Shown here one piece after another: positions 4,712 through 5,806 of a stretch of DNA of 5,806 nt; position 1 is the first letter of the stretch, and each line of letters starts with the position of its first letter. This DNA comes from Methanoregula sp. (GTDB lineage: Archaea > Halobacteriota > Methanomicrobia > Methanomicrobiales > Methanospirillaceae), in contig JAQWDG010000119.1 in NCBI GenBank assembly GCA_028705545.1, positions 1 through 5,806 on the forward strand, in the 5' to 3' direction. The notes beneath the pieces were generated by a model. That model searched no databases. It saw only the letters and a list, made by a program, of their open reading frames with translations, and was not told where the DNA came from. The position numbers and the translations under genes were made by a program.

Positions 4712-5317
4712 ATGATAAAAATCGGATATGTCAGGGTTTCCCGGGAAGATCAGAATGCGGATAACCAAATCCTGCTCCTTCTTGACGAAGGACTCTCCCG
4801 GGATGCGATCTATGTCGATCATATCTCCGGGATTTCGACGATGCAGGAACGGGAGGGTTTTTCCCGGATGATGCAGTTTATTCAGGAGCATCATGGTGAA
4901 CCCATCACCCTGTATGTTTTCGAGATTTCACGACTGGGACGATCGTTTATCGAGACCCTGAATATGGTCCGTACCCTTGAAGAGTCCGGGACCCGGGTCT
5001 GGTCGCTTTCCCCAGCGGAATCCTGGAGCCGGATCGATGACAAAAAACTTAGGGACCTCATGCTCTCGATATTTTCCTGGGTTGCAGATCGGGAACGGGA
5101 AAACCTTATCGAACGGACAAAACTGGGAATAGCGCGGGCCCGGGCCGAAGGAACTCCACTTGGACGCCCGAAACGCTCAATCCCCTGGAAAAAAGTCAGG
5201 GAACTGGAAGAGAAAAAAATCTCCCTTGCCGCCATTTCGCGTATGCTGGACATTCCCTATACAACACTGTACCGTCATTACGCCCAGAAAAAGGATGAAA
5301 ATTCATCGGCCAACTAA
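4712..5317 (+). CDS. Resolvase/invertase-family serine recombinase
   Basis: A small serine recombinase of 201 residues, the size of gamma-delta resolvase and Hin/Gin-type invertases. It cuts both DNA strands through a 5'-phosphoserine and exchanges them by subunit rotation. The catalytic domain runs from residue 1 to about 125, with nucleophile Ser10 in GYVRVSREDQ and Arg8, then Arg74 and Arg77 in EISRLGRSFIE. The place of the usual Asp before the first Arg of that motif is Ser73. The long E helix and arm follow (DRERENLIERTKLGIARARAEG, residues 126-147), then a GRPK minor-groove linker at 151-154 and a C-terminal helix-turn-helix at about 158-190 (LAAISRMLDIPYTTLYRHY). ATG at 4712 is preferred over TTG at 4679, because that reading adds 11 residues before the family's usual MxxxGYxRVS start and runs through the dyad. 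Whether it resolves, inverts or transposes cannot be told from the protein. Confidence 0.95.
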   Translation: MIKIGYVRVSREDQNADNQILLLLDEGLSRDAIYVDHISGISTMQEREGFSRMMQFIQEHHGEPITLYVFEISRLGRSFIETLNMVRTLEESGTRVWSLSPAESWSRIDDKKLRDLMLSIFSWVADRERENLIERTKLGIARARAEGTPLGRPKRSIPWKKVRELEEKKISLAAISRMLDIPYTTLYRHYAQKKDENSSAN

Positions 5318-5806
5318 AGGAGCAATATTCAGGATGAGTGTTTCCCGGGGATAATCTCCAGTATGCAGGAGATTCCCTTGCCCCAATTTAAGGGAAGAAA
5401 CAGGCAACACAGTTTTTTGGCTTTTTCTGCAAAACCGGCCAACCGGCCCTGGTCTAACTAAATAACCATATTTCATCGAGAGTTGTTAAAACACCCGTTG
5501 AAGTGATGAACAGCTAAAAAGTTTGTCAAAATCCGGATATATCTTCGGTTTTAGCATCGAATCAGAACAGTACGCCGTTTTAATTCGTCGGCCGACAATA
5601 TGTGGAAAAACAGTCCTGTAAGAATACATTCAGTGCACAATAGTGAGAGGGTGCGAGCTGAGGAATTTCGGAATTATATTCGTAAAACGTCAGTATTTTT
5701 TCAGGCAATTCTTGTTTTCACCCATATCTGTTTAAGACAATTTCCCGTTCAATGTGGGAGAAGCATTCCAATCTGTCTGTAGTTTTGTTTTCAATCGGGA
5801 ATATCG
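5318..5806. other. Non-coding right end of the window
   Basis: Apart from the possible terminator near 5373-5426 there is no supported gene. The open frame at 5600-5782 lacks a ribosome binding site and recognisable features. Visible small items are a tandem ACCGGCCA/ACCGGCCC pair around 5435-5450, a 10-bp palindrome GTCGGCCGAC (5587-5596), and GGAATTTCGGAAT (5662-5674), which matches the stem of the hairpin at 2517-2581. A TATA-like GGATATATC near 5536 has nothing recognisable after it. Confidence 0.5.
5373..5426 (+). terminator. Possible terminator after the serine recombinase
   Basis: TTCCCTT (5373-5379) pairs with AAGGGAA (5390-5396) around a 10-nt loop. T6 at 5413-5418 and T5 at 5422-5426 follow. 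The hairpin is not directly next to the T-tracts, so the T-runs may act alone. Confidence 0.4.

Noticed and set aside
5435..5450. Tandem ACCGGCC pair as the start of a repeat array
   Set aside because: Only two 8-base units, no spacers and no further copies; not a CRISPR or iteron array.
5503..5509. GTGATGA as a C box of a C/D guide RNA (also on the minus strand at 4027-4033)
   Set aside because: No CTGA D box follows within a plausible distance in either case.
5600..5782. 60-residue open frame near the right end
   Set aside because: No Shine-Dalgarno site or promoter at the right distance, and the composition does not look coding.

Overview
This window looks like a piece of a methanogenic archaeal chromosome, most probably from the Methanomicrobiales (Methanoregula-like). 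That placement is inference. It rests on a SucCD pair of methanogen type, a tRNA gene without an encoded CCA end, TATA-box promoters placed about 25 bp upstream of apparently leaderless or short-leader genes, T-rich terminators, and a XerA-like tyrosine recombinase. No marker gene fixes the genus.

The left part (1-1289) is ordinary core metabolism. It holds the 3' end of sucC and a complete sucD, overlapping by 4 nt in an ATGA junction; they encode the two subunits of succinyl-CoA synthetase. A T-rich terminator follows. Facing it on the minus strand is a two-helix potassium channel with a TVGFGD filter and a cytosolic domain of about 180 residues that does not look like a standard RCK domain. 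Upstream of that gene, on the same strand, lies tRNA-Gln(UUG).

From about 2330 to the end the window changes character. It becomes AT-rich and gene-poor, with long non-coding stretches around two unrelated site-specific recombinases: a XerA/XerD-like tyrosine recombinase (minus strand, 2963-3877) and a small resolvase-type serine recombinase (plus strand, 4712-5317). They are transcribed away from each other from a shared 834-bp gap. Each has a long perfect inverted repeat at its own promoter: arms of 11 bp upstream of the tyrosine recombinase and arms of 10 bp upstream of the serine recombinase. These are the best candidates for recombinase binding sites or autoregulatory operators.

The non-coding stretches also hold two long-stem, 24-nt-loop hairpins (2517-2581 and 2780-2834), a 16-bp perfect palindrome (2452-2467), a motif around CAATTTGGA present three times, and a possible small RNA of about 100 nt (about 4189-4291) framed by a TATA box and a strong hairpin/T-tract terminator. 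No second tRNA fragment is visible that would mark an integration endpoint, so whether this is an integrated element or a chromosomal recombination locus cannot be settled from the window alone.
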